Source: Methanosarcina sp. (GTDB taxonomy: Archaea > Halobacteriota > Methanosarcinia > Methanosarcinales > Methanosarcinaceae). Taken from it: a stretch of 5,647 bases of DNA. The translations under genes were made by a program, and so were the position numbers. The notes beneath the pieces were generated by a model that had not been told where the DNA came from, made no database searches, and saw nothing but the letters and a program-made list of their open reading frames with translations. Below, piece after piece: positions 1 through 5,605 of this stretch (position 1 is the first letter of the stretch; each line of letters opens with the position of its first letter). Location of the stretch: positions 1 to 5,647 of the forward strand of contig JAMXLQ010000288.1 of NCBI GenBank assembly GCA_024280975.1. The letters are read 5' to 3'.

Positions 1-109
1 AAGCATGATAGACGCAGTCCATCCCAAGGGCTGAAAAAGTTGCATTATGCATTGCAGGAGACAGGGAATGGCCTATCGGATCTCCAAATACGCCAAAAAT
101 TTGTTTCAT
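1..109 (-). CDS. aroE: Shikimate dehydrogenase, N-terminal part (runs off the left edge)
   Basis: The minus strand from an ATG at 109 gives an open frame to the window edge that begins MKQIFGVFGDPIGHSLSPAM and continues HNATFSALGMDCVYHA. This is the classic AroE start: a beta strand followed by GDPIGHSLSP, where S15 and S17 form the S-x-S shikimate-binding pair, then the M-H-N helix. The enzyme reduces 3-dehydroshikimate to shikimate with NADPH in the cytoplasm. Only 36 codons are visible, so the catalytic Lys/Asp pair and the Rossmann domain lie outside. The ATG overlaps the aroD stop codon as ATGA, and a GGAG motif at 121-118, inside the aroD 3' end and eight bases before the ATG, is a good ribosome binding site. 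Both support this start and translational coupling with aroD. The identity is strong despite the short length. Confidence 0.9.
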   Translation of the reverse strand, partial: MKQIFGVFGDPIGHSLSPAMHNATFSALGMDCVYHA

Positions 110-834
110 TCGAGCAGCTCCATTATCTTTTTTACTTCATCTACCTGAAATTGGCCGGGAGCCGCAGAGACTGCACCTTCAACAGCCGCATATGTCAGGA
201 CCGAACCGTAAAAAGGAGCAATTACCCTTGTATGCTTTCCGAGCTTTCCCATAGCGATTGCACATATAGCGCCTCCAGACTCTCTGGTTTCCAGGGCAAC
301 TCTTAACAGGTCAAGTACATCTCTCATCGAATGCGGCATAACAGCAAGTTTCGCGATATCTGCTCCTGCCAGAAATGCCTCTTCAAAAATAGTTCTCATT
401 TCCTGAAAAGCTGGCGTTTTTGAAAAATCATGGGAAGAAATGATTACGGTTTTTCCGCACGCTTTTGCCGCTTTTATTACTCGAGCTCTCGCTTCTCTTT
501 CGGTAGAGAGCTCGATGTCTACTGCATCTGGCCCGTCTTTCACGAAAAGGAGACTTGTAAGAAGTCCGATTCTTTCGGCCTCTTTTCCTTCCCATTTACC
601 TCCTTCTGTACTGGAGCGATTTGTGAGAATTACCGGAAGCCCGGTTTCGGATTTTACTTTTCGGATTGTTTCTGAAGCTGTTTCCAGGTCCCTTATTCCA
701 AGTAAATCCAGCCGGATTTCGAGAATATCAGCTCCCATTTCTGCGGCTTTTCTTGAAGTTTCAAGGGGCTTTTCAAGGATTACTGCAACAACTGCAGCTT
801 TTTTCTCAAGGTCAAGCGGACCAATATGAATCAT
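106..834 (-). CDS. aroD: 3-dehydroquinate dehydratase, type I
   Basis: This 242-residue protein catalyses dehydration of 3-dehydroquinate to 3-dehydroshikimate through a Schiff base. Seen in the sequence: E-I-R-L-D at 39-43, the substrate-binding TNRSSTEGG stretch at 71-79, the S-S-H-D-F motif with catalytic H135, the Schiff-base lysine K162 in the A-K-L-A-V context, R203 in the M-G-x-x-G-x-x-T-R segment, and the closing G-S-x-L-T-Y and A-P-G-Q motif (210-228). The length fits the compact archaeal type I family, and all known catalytic residues are present. The ATG at 834 is preceded by GGAG with a seven-base gap, which supports the start. The gene lies 45 bases after dehydroquinate synthase II and its stop overlaps the start of aroE, so it is an inner gene of the aro operon. 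Confidence 0.96.
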   Translation of the reverse strand: MIHIGPLDLEKKAAVVAVILEKPLETSRKAAEMGADILEIRLDLLGIRDLETASETIRKVKSETGLPVILTNRSSTEGGKWEGKEAERIGLLTSLLFVKDGPDAVDIELSTEREARARVIKAAKACGKTVIISSHDFSKTPAFQEMRTIFEEAFLAGADIAKLAVMPHSMRDVLDLLRVALETRESGGAICAIAMGKLGKHTRVIAPFYGSVLTYAAVEGAVSAAPGQFQVDEVKKIMELLE

Positions 835-879
835 TGCTTGCTCCGGTTTTCTCTTCCGCCAACAATCACTTCTGATAGG

Positions 880-2049
880 TTATTTCTCTATAATCGTTTC
901 TTCGATCTTTTTACCGAAATGCCTGGCTCCTTCTTCCAGACGAACCAGAACCTCATCCCCTTTCTTGAGTTTGGCAACTGAAATAGGATTCCCGTCTTTC
1001 CCAACCAGCTTGATGGTTTCGGCGTTTTGCAGGATGGCGCTTAGAGTCCTGTCTCCTACTTTTGCTTCAATAAGCATTAGAGGACGGCTTTCAATCTTGA
1101 CTCTGCCCACAATACCTTCTCTCTGTTTCCCTTTTGAATCTACGATAGTTACAGTATCTCCGGTCCTGAGTTCCGAGAGATAGCGAGTTTTGTCTCCTAT
1201 TTTGATATAAGAGTGAACTGCACCCGCATTTACCCTAAATGGGCGGGCTGCCACATAAGGGCTATCATCGGATTCGGAATTTACTAGGAACATCCCGCTT
1301 GCCTGAGAACCTATGAGCATGCCTTCTCCCCTTTGCATGAGGTTGCATGTATCTACGCAAACTCGATCTCCCATTCCAAGAGGTTCAACTTGAGTTATAA
1401 CCGCAGATTCAAGTTCGGTACTTTCGCTTTCCAGCTCCCTTGCAATCTGGATGGTATCTTTTATTTCCTGGGGGTTTCCACTGTCAAGAAGGACCCCATC
1501 TGCTCCAATTTCAAGAGTCTGGAAGGCCAGTCTTGCTTCTTCTGCACTCTTTACCCCGAAAATTATCTTCACATCATAACGCTGGAGTTCAGCTATCAGG
1601 TTTTCCAGAGGGATAACCTTCCAATCCGTACCCGTCACAATCAAAAAATCGCAGACCTTTCCCAATTCGGCTGCGAAATGCTCATAGCGTTTATCCCTTA
1701 TTACAACATATCCACCTACAGCCACTCCTTTATCCCTGAGAAGGGTTGCTGCGTTTATGTCAAGAGAACCCGGAGTTTCAAGGGGTAAGGGTTTTGTACC
1801 ATCGCCTTCTCCTCTTTTTCCAACGACAATAATCTCAGCTCCGGATTTATTGTCACGGCTAAAGGCTGCTACTGGAATATTTCCCAATTCCCTGACTTTT
1901 TCGACATCTCCTGGGTTTACAAGCACACAGTCGGCTCCTGATTCAAGGCCTGTTGTAATCCTTTCTTTCTGTTGTTCCCATCCGCCTTCATCGGCTTTTA
2001 TCCACACGCTTTTTGTTCTCAAAGGCTTCAACCCCGGTATATTTTCCAT
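880..2049 (-). CDS. aroB': 3-dehydroquinate synthase II (archaeal type)
   Basis: This is the archaeal replacement for AroB. In the known family the enzyme uses NAD+ to oxidatively deaminate 2-amino-3,7-dideoxy-D-threo-hept-6-ulosonate (ADH) and cyclise it to 3-dehydroquinate. Visible family hallmarks include VWIKADEGGW near the N-terminus, GKRGEGDGTKPLP (77-89), DWKVIPLENLIA (142-153), the CVDTCNLM...GEGMLIGSQASGMF block (231-254) and RVNAGAVHSY (272-281), followed by a beta-rich C-terminal domain ending at 389. The start is uncertain. The ATG at 2049 gives 389 residues but has only a weak, distant AAGG. A TTG at 2022, nine codons in, is preceded by GGGGTTGA eight bases away and would give a protein starting (M)RTKSVWIK, where Methanosarcina relatives, as I recall them, begin (380 residues). 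The gene follows aroA' by 69 bases and precedes aroD by 45. Confidence 0.95.
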   Translation of the reverse strand: MENIPGLKPLRTKSVWIKADEGGWEQQKERITTGLESGADCVLVNPGDVEKVRELGNIPVAAFSRDNKSGAEIIVVGKRGEGDGTKPLPLETPGSLDINAATLLRDKGVAVGGYVVIRDKRYEHFAAELGKVCDFLIVTGTDWKVIPLENLIAELQRYDVKIIFGVKSAEEARLAFQTLEIGADGVLLDSGNPQEIKDTIQIARELESESTELESAVITQVEPLGMGDRVCVDTCNLMQRGEGMLIGSQASGMFLVNSESDDSPYVAARPFRVNAGAVHSYIKIGDKTRYLSELRTGDTVTIVDSKGKQREGIVGRVKIESRPLMLIEAKVGDRTLSAILQNAETIKLVGKDGNPISVAKLKKGDEVLVRLEEGARHFGKKIEETIIEK

Positions 2050-2118
2050 TTTACTCAGGCCTTTTTCCTTTTTTAACTTTTATTTCAGGTTCTGGTCTTG
2101 CTTTCCAATATCTAGCTC

Positions 2119-2916
2119 TTATTTCAACTGTTCGAGAGCTTCTTCCACAGGCCTTCTATGATGTACGATTTCGCAAATGGCCCGAGTTAGCCTCACAGGG
2201 TCCCTATGTTGGAAAACGTTTCTTCCGATTGCAGCACCTCTGGCTCCGGCTTCCATTGCTCCGTCAATCATCTCCAGAAGTTCTCTATCGGTTGAGGTTT
2301 TAGGCCCTCCTGCAATAACTACAGGCACAGGGCAGCCTCTTACGACATCTCTGAAGCTATCAGGGTCTCCAGTGTACACGGTTTTCACGACATCAGCCCC
2401 GAGTTCGGCCCCGATCCTTGCAGCATGTGCTACATTTACAGGATCGTGCGGATTGGTAATTTTTTTACCTCGAGGGTACATCATAGCAAGAAGAGGCATA
2501 CCCCATTCCGTACAGTCTCTGGATATTTTTCCGAGCTGTTCCATCTGGTCAGCTTCGGTTTGAGAGCCTACGTTAATATGCATGGAAACGGCATCAGCTC
2601 CCATCTTAATTACTTCTTCCACTGTACAGACTTGCACCTTAGCATTGGGATCCGGACTCAGGGAAGAAGAACCGCTGATATGCACGATAAGGCCTATATC
2701 ATGGCCGTATCCCCTGTGCCCGTATTTTACCATTCCTTTTTGCATAAGGACGGCGTTTGCTCCTCCTTCGGCAATTCTGTTCACTGTATCTGTGATATTG
2801 ATAAGCCCATCAATAGGCCCGTCTGAGATCCCATGATCCATGGGAATAACGACCATGTTTCTGCTTTCCCGGTTCATCAGTCTTTCTATACGTATCTTTT
2901 TACCAATTTCTGACAT
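2119..2916 (-). CDS. aroA': 2-amino-3,7-dideoxy-D-threo-hept-6-ulosonate synthase (ADH synthase)
   Basis: This 265-residue class I aldolase-like enzyme performs the first dedicated step of the archaeal route to aromatic amino acids: it transfers a three-carbon unit from 6-deoxy-5-ketofructose 1-phosphate to L-aspartate semialdehyde, giving ADH. With the start used here, the aldolase residues fall at D27 (PMDHG), Y147 (MMYPRG) and K178 (V-V-K-T, Schiff base). Each is offset by six from the Asp33, Tyr153 and Lys184 I recall for the Methanocaldococcus enzyme. The C-terminal phosphate-binding part shows VVIAGGPK and AAIGRNVFQ. The frame is open from an ATG at 2937, but the ATG at 2916 is preferred because AAGGGG sits six bases before it and the family starts MSEIGKKIRIERLM. 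It is the first gene of the operon and is followed by its pathway partner. A fructose-bisphosphate aldolase of the same superfamily is the alternative, made unlikely by the neighbour. Confidence 0.95.
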   Translation of the reverse strand: MSEIGKKIRIERLMNRESRNMVVIPMDHGISDGPIDGLINITDTVNRIAEGGANAVLMQKGMVKYGHRGYGHDIGLIVHISGSSSLSPDPNAKVQVCTVEEVIKMGADAVSMHINVGSQTEADQMEQLGKISRDCTEWGMPLLAMMYPRGKKITNPHDPVNVAHAARIGAELGADVVKTVYTGDPDSFRDVVRGCPVPVVIAGGPKTSTDRELLEMIDGAMEAGARGAAIGRNVFQHRDPVRLTRAICEIVHHRRPVEEALEQLK

Positions 2917-2977
2917 TATAATCCCCTTCGGGTGCAAAATGCTCCCATATTGCTATAATAATATTATTCTAACTATT

Positions 2978-3002
2978 GTGCTAGTATGTGACATGCTAGC
3001 AC
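2978..3002. promoter_or_regulatory. 25-base near-perfect palindrome, candidate operator of the aro operon
   Basis: The outer arms GTGCTAG (2978-2984) and CTAGCAC (2996-3002) are exact reverse complements. After one mismatched pair (2985/2995), the inner arms ATGT (2986-2989) and ACAT (2991-2994) pair around a single central G at 2990. Thus 11 of 12 base pairs are symmetric. The centre lies about 25 bases downstream of the TATA-like box at 3011-3018, where transcription toward aroA' is expected to begin. A dimeric repressor bound here would block RNA polymerase. The symmetry is seen directly; the operator role is inferred and the regulator is unknown. Confidence 0.6.
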
Positions 3003-3010
3003 GCTCAATC

Positions 3011-3018
3011 TATTTAAA
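3011..3018 (-). promoter_or_regulatory. Candidate TATA box of the aro operon
   Basis: The minus strand reads TTTAAATA here, close to the archaeal TATA consensus. Transcription would start near 2989, giving a leader of about 72 bases before aroA'. No clear BRE precedes it. An alternative is the TTATTATA stretch within 2955-2968, nearer the gene. Confidence 0.4.
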
Positions 3019-3063
3019 GCTATTCCAGCTGGCTGCAAGGCAAGATATGCACTCTAATAGAAA

Positions 3064-3142
3064 CGATCATTCTTGAACCTTTCTGTATAAAAGTGTACTA
3101 CAATGATCACATATTATGGAGCACTTTTACTGAGAATGAACG
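3064..3142. repeat. Split imperfect inverted repeat of unknown role
   Basis: An inner pair TAAAAGTG (3088-3095) and CACTTTTA (3122-3129) is an exact eight-base inverted repeat around a 26-base loop. An outer pair CGATCATTCT (3064-3073) and AGAATGAACG (3133-3142) matches at nine of ten positions. The two pairs are nested, but the left side has 14 bases between arms and the right only three, so a continuous stem would carry a large bulge. It could be a decayed small mobile element, an RNA structure or binding sites. The left inner arm also contains TATAAAAG, a TATA-like string on the plus strand. Confidence 0.4.
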
Positions 3143-3244
3143 ATATAATTGAAAAATGCGTTCCAGACCATAGAAACAAATTAGAATTGGGAGCCTCTTG
3201 ACTACGAAAACGGGCACTGGCTCTAACCTTCGGAAACATACGAG

Positions 3245-3254
3245 AATTAAAATA
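3245..3254 (+). promoter_or_regulatory. Candidate TATA box for guaAA
   Basis: AATTAAAATA, preceded by the purine-rich CGAG that could serve as part of a BRE, would place a start near 3275 and a leader of about 55 bases. TATAAAAG at 3086-3093 is a stronger match to a TATA box but would imply a leader above 200 bases. The choice cannot be settled from sequence. Confidence 0.25.
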
Positions 3255-3293
3255 GGATAAGATTGGCTAATAGAGTAAACTTAGAGCTTGAGA

Positions 3294-3309
3294 AGTATAC
3301 AATTATACT
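3294..3309. repeat. Short AT-rich inverted repeat just upstream of guaAA
   Basis: AGTATA (3294-3299) and TATACT (3304-3309) are exact reverse complements with a four-base spacer, 21 bases before the guaAA start codon. It may be an operator half-site pair or simply AT-rich promoter DNA. Confidence 0.35.
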
Positions 3310-3330
3310 AAAACAGGAACTGAAGGAATC

Positions 3331-3900
3331 ATGAAAGAGCTGAAAATTCTTGTTGTTAATAACTACGGACAATTTTGCCATCTCATTCACCGGGCTGTTC
3401 GGGATCTTGATATGGACACGAAAATAATTCCCAACACAACTCCAATTGAGGATATCCTGGCAGAGGAGCCGGATGGACTGATCCTGAGTGGTGGGCCGGA
3501 AATGGATAGGGCAGGCTTATGTTTTGATTACGTCCGGGAAATTGATCTCCCTATTCTTGGAATCTGTCTTGGGCATCAGGCAATTGCCCTAGCATATGGG
3601 GGACATGTTCATGCAGGGAAAAAAGGCGGATATGCAGAGGTTGAGGTAGAGGTGCTCGAAGAAGATGATATTCTGCGGGGACTGGGACCCAGAACCACTG
3701 TATGGGCTTCCCATGCCGATGAGGTTGCCATTCTGCCTGAAGACTTTATCCATCTTGCCCGGTCCAATATCTGTGAGATTGAAGCAATGCGCCATCCTAC
3801 AAAACCAATTTACGGCGTTCAATGGCATCCTGAGGTTTCCCATACCGAGAAAGGAGAAAAATTGCTTACTAACTTCCTTGAAGTTTGCGAGCAATATTAA
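3331..3900 (+). CDS. guaAA: GMP synthase, glutamine amidotransferase subunit A
   Basis: This 189-residue class I glutaminase releases ammonia from glutamine for the separate synthetase subunit that converts XMP to GMP, as in archaea where GMP synthase is split into two proteins. The catalytic triad is visible: the nucleophile C79 in GICLGHQ, and H166 and E168 in VQWHPEV. The oxyanion/substrate loop LSGGP is at 52-56, and the GMP-synthase-type SHADEV stretch is at 127-132. The length equals that of stand-alone archaeal subunits and no ATP-pyrophosphatase domain follows, so this is not a fused GuaA. GAAGGA lies three to four bases before the ATG, close but usable; AGGA at 3315-3318 is a more distant option. 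The gene stands alone: it diverges from the aro operon and converges on srp54. Other class I glutaminases such as TrpG or PabA are less likely because of the short length and these motifs. Confidence 0.95.
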   Translation: MKELKILVVNNYGQFCHLIHRAVRDLDMDTKIIPNTTPIEDILAEEPDGLILSGGPEMDRAGLCFDYVREIDLPILGICLGHQAIALAYGGHVHAGKKGGYAEVEVEVLEEDDILRGLGPRTTVWASHADEVAILPEDFIHLARSNICEIEAMRHPTKPIYGVQWHPEVSHTEKGEKLLTNFLEVCEQY

Positions 3901-4020
3901 GATCGATGTTAATTCTCGACCCTAATAATCGATATCAATCTCAGGAACTTGGAAATATTCTATAAATTTAGTAATTTTAAAAAGAAATAAAATTATATAA
4001 AAAAAGAGCTCCGGGATAAA
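3901..4020. other. Convergent spacer between guaAA and srp54
   Basis: This spacer receives transcription from both sides. On the plus strand only weak T-runs follow guaAA and no stable hairpin with a T-tract is seen, so the guaAA terminator is not obvious. ATCGAT occurs twice (3902-3907 and 3928-3933). The srp54 terminator tract occupies the right part. Confidence 0.5.
3976..4005 (-). terminator. U-rich terminator of srp54
   Basis: Read on the minus strand, about 15 bases after the srp54 stop there is a run of seven T, then further T-rich blocks ending in five T and an AAAATTAC stretch. Archaeal termination relies on such U-tracts rather than strong hairpins. A short GAGCTC palindrome just before the tract is too small to be a real stem. 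Confidence 0.6.
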
Positions 4021-5352
4021 TTACATCCCAAGCTTTTTCTTCATCATTTTCTGAATATTGAATTTCCCGCCTCTAAAGCCTTTTAGAGCTGTCTGCATGG
4101 TTTTGTGGTATTTCAGAAGCTCTCTTACTTCTTCAGGGCTGCATCCCGATCCCCTTGAGATCCTTTTTATCCGGGAACCACCTATGAGTTTTGGATCAGT
4201 CATTTCCTCTTCTGTCATGGAGTCCATGATGATCTTATAATTTTTCATTTTGTCACTTGTAGCCTGGAACATCTCATCTGAGAGTTTAACTCCCCCCATT
4301 CCACCTAGTCCCATTGGCAGCATCGACATAATCTGTTTGAGAGGGCCCATCTTGTTCATAGCTTCAAGCTGCTTGTACATATCTTTGAGAGTGAATCGCC
4401 CCTGCATCAGGGCTTCTACATTCACATCTTCTTCGCTCAAGGTCTCTTCAGCCTTTTCCATCAGGCTTTTGAGGTCTCCCATGCCAAGAAGCCTTGAAAT
4501 GAACCTGTCAGCTTCGAATTTTTCAAAATCTTCCGGCGTTTCTCCAACGCCAATAAAGGCAATAGGGGCTTTTGTTTCGGAAACGGCAGATAGGGCTCCG
4601 CCTCCTTTTGCAGTGCCGTCAAGTTTCGTTATGATAACGCCTGTAATCCCTACAGAATCATTAAAGGCATGGGCCTGCTGGCTTGCCTGCTGTCCTATTC
4701 CTGCATCCAGCACCATGAATTTGTGATTCGGCTTTGCAACGGCATTGATCCGTTCCATCTCATCTATAAGGTCGGCTTCAAGGGCGTGTCGGCCAGCCGT
4801 ATCCACAATTTTCACATCATATTTTTCCAGGGCTTTGAGACCGTTTCTGGTGATTTCAACAGCATCGGGATTGTTTTCTTCTCCATAGAAAGCTACATTG
4901 AGCTTTTCACAAAGGGTCTTAAGCTGGTGATATGCACCGGGGCGGAAGGTATCCGCGGCGATAACTCCTGCTTTGAGCCCCTTTCTCTGGAAGTAACGGG
5001 CAAGCTTTGCAGTACTTGTGGTTTTTCCGCTCCCCTGAAGTCCTACCATCATTATAACCTGCGGCTTGAGCTGGATTTCAGCTCCCTTGCCAATAATCCC
5101 CATTAGCTCCTGGTAAACGATGCGGATTACGTGCTCCCTCGGGTTCATACCTGCAGGAGGGTCTTCTTTCATTGCACGTTCTTTGATTTTCTGGGACATT
5201 CCCATAACAAGTTTTACATTCACGTCGGCCTGGAGCAGAGCGCGCTGAATATCTTTTACTACTTCGTTGACCGTGCGTTCATCAATTCGCCCCGCACCGA
5301 TTAGCTTCTTGAGCGCCCCTTGTAAGGAGTCTCCAAGTTTTTCCATTACCAT
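4021..5352 (-). CDS. srp54: Signal recognition particle 54 kDa protein (SRP54/Ffh)
   Basis: This 443-residue GTPase binds 7S RNA and signal peptides emerging from the ribosome and delivers them to the membrane receptor FtsY. The N domain helices span about 1-90. The G domain shows the P-loop GLQGSGKTT (104-112), DTFRPGAYHQL (134-144), DTAGR (184-188), TKLDGTAKGGG (242-252) and FIGVGE (266-271). The M domain from about 300 is methionine-rich, with DMYKQLEAMNKMGPL (324-338), a glycine/methionine finger loop near 346-354 and the RNA-binding SRIKRISRGSG (393-403). All GTPase motifs are intact and the length is normal for archaea. The ATG at 5352 is chosen because AGGATGA lies seven bases upstream; the ATG two codons later (5346) is possible. 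It is transcribed alone, downstream of an initiator tRNA gene on the same strand. Confidence 0.97.
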   Translation of the reverse strand: MVMEKLGDSLQGALKKLIGAGRIDERTVNEVVKDIQRALLQADVNVKLVMGMSQKIKERAMKEDPPAGMNPREHVIRIVYQELMGIIGKGAEIQLKPQVIMMVGLQGSGKTTSTAKLARYFQRKGLKAGVIAADTFRPGAYHQLKTLCEKLNVAFYGEENNPDAVEITRNGLKALEKYDVKIVDTAGRHALEADLIDEMERINAVAKPNHKFMVLDAGIGQQASQQAHAFNDSVGITGVIITKLDGTAKGGGALSAVSETKAPIAFIGVGETPEDFEKFEADRFISRLLGMGDLKSLMEKAEETLSEEDVNVEALMQGRFTLKDMYKQLEAMNKMGPLKQIMSMLPMGLGGMGGVKLSDEMFQATSDKMKNYKIIMDSMTEEEMTDPKLIGGSRIKRISRGSGCSPEEVRELLKYHKTMQTALKGFRGGKFNIQKMMKKKLGM

Positions 5353-5488
5353 ATGAAAGTCATCCTGCTCATTTTTTGGGGATAAATGAAAAAGTACTCA
5401 CATTTTTTGACATTGTGTAAGAGAGTAACCTTCCTTAATAAGCCTTGAGTTTAGTAGCTTAAAAAAAGGATAAGTAAATGGATTCTAG

Positions 5489-5496
5489 ATATAAAT
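5489..5496 (-). promoter_or_regulatory. Candidate TATA box of srp54
   Basis: The minus strand reads ATTTATAT, near the methanogen box A consensus. It would start transcription near 5465 and leave a leader of about 110 bases, long but not unusual for Methanosarcina as I recall. TTTTTTATAG just upstream is a second choice. Confidence 0.4.
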
Positions 5497-5579
5497 CGAT
5501 AATCGGCTATAAAAAAGTTGCCGGATATGAAAATCTGAAAAGGTATTCTCTGAAAGACTCTTTAAAGTGCTAAAACACA

Positions 5580-5605
5580 AACAAATCAAGAAAAGAGCTT
5601 TTCCA
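5580..5605 (-). terminator. Probable T-run terminator after the tRNA
   Basis: Directly after the discriminator base the minus strand continues GGAAAAGCTCTTTTCTTG and on into further T-rich sequence. A four-base AAAA/TTTT inverted repeat is too weak to matter, but the T-clusters suit archaeal tRNA termination. No CCA is encoded. Confidence 0.4.

Larger units (their letters stand above)
2917..3330. other. Divergent intergenic region between the aro operon and guaAA
   Basis: These 414 bases separate two divergently transcribed units and hold no convincing gene. The part next to aroA' carries the AT-rich 12-base palindrome AATAATATTATT (2957-2968), the 25-base palindrome at 2978-3002 and a TATA-like box at 3011-3018. 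The middle holds a split inverted repeat (3064-3142). The part next to guaAA holds TATA-like sequence and a short inverted repeat at 3294-3309. Short open runs occur between 3136 and 3255 but are broken by stops. Confidence 0.7.
5353..5605 (-). other. Leader and promoter region between the initiator tRNA and srp54
   Basis: These 253 bases are AT-rich and hold no convincing gene. Features seen are the tRNA 3' trailer with T-runs, TATA-like strings (5489-5496 and near 5508-5516), a direct repeat of CATTTTTTG (5370-5378 and 5401-5409), and a short upstream ORF close to the srp54 start. Confidence 0.6.

Noticed and set aside
440..829. 129-codon plus-strand open frame opposite aroD
   Set aside because: It is the antisense shadow of a fully conserved aroD; the translation is low-complexity serine/phenylalanine-rich with no domain.
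1333..1788. 151-codon plus-strand open frame opposite dehydroquinate synthase II
   Set aside because: Antisense shadow of the conserved enzyme; its composition gives no sign of selection as a protein.
2923..2934. Small CCC/GGG hairpin over the aroA' ribosome binding site
   Set aside because: Only three base pairs with a tiny loop; too weak to claim a riboswitch or sequestering structure.
2917..2937. Longer aroA' start at the ATG at 2937
   Set aside because: The added residues MHPKGII are encoded by the sequence that contains the AAGGGG ribosome binding site for the ATG at 2916, and the family starts at MSEIGKK.
2957..2968. Perfect 12-base palindrome AATAATATTATT
   Set aside because: Pure A/T sequence makes such symmetry common by chance in AT-rich promoters; it may serve as an alternative TATA region but I do not call it an operator.
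3025..3032. CCAGCTGG palindrome
   Set aside because: Eight bases only, no extension on either side, and no repeat elsewhere noted.
3136..3255. Protein-like open run on the plus strand beginning MNDIIEKCVPDHRNKLELG, with a second run after the stop
   Set aside because: Stopped by TGA at 3199-3201 and TAG at 3253-3255, with no well-spaced ribosome binding site and no family I recognise. It could be a gene remnant, but evidence is too thin to call a pseudogene.
4250..4726. 158-codon plus-strand open frame opposite srp54
   Set aside because: Antisense shadow of the conserved G and M domains, with no ribosome binding site or recognisable protein family.
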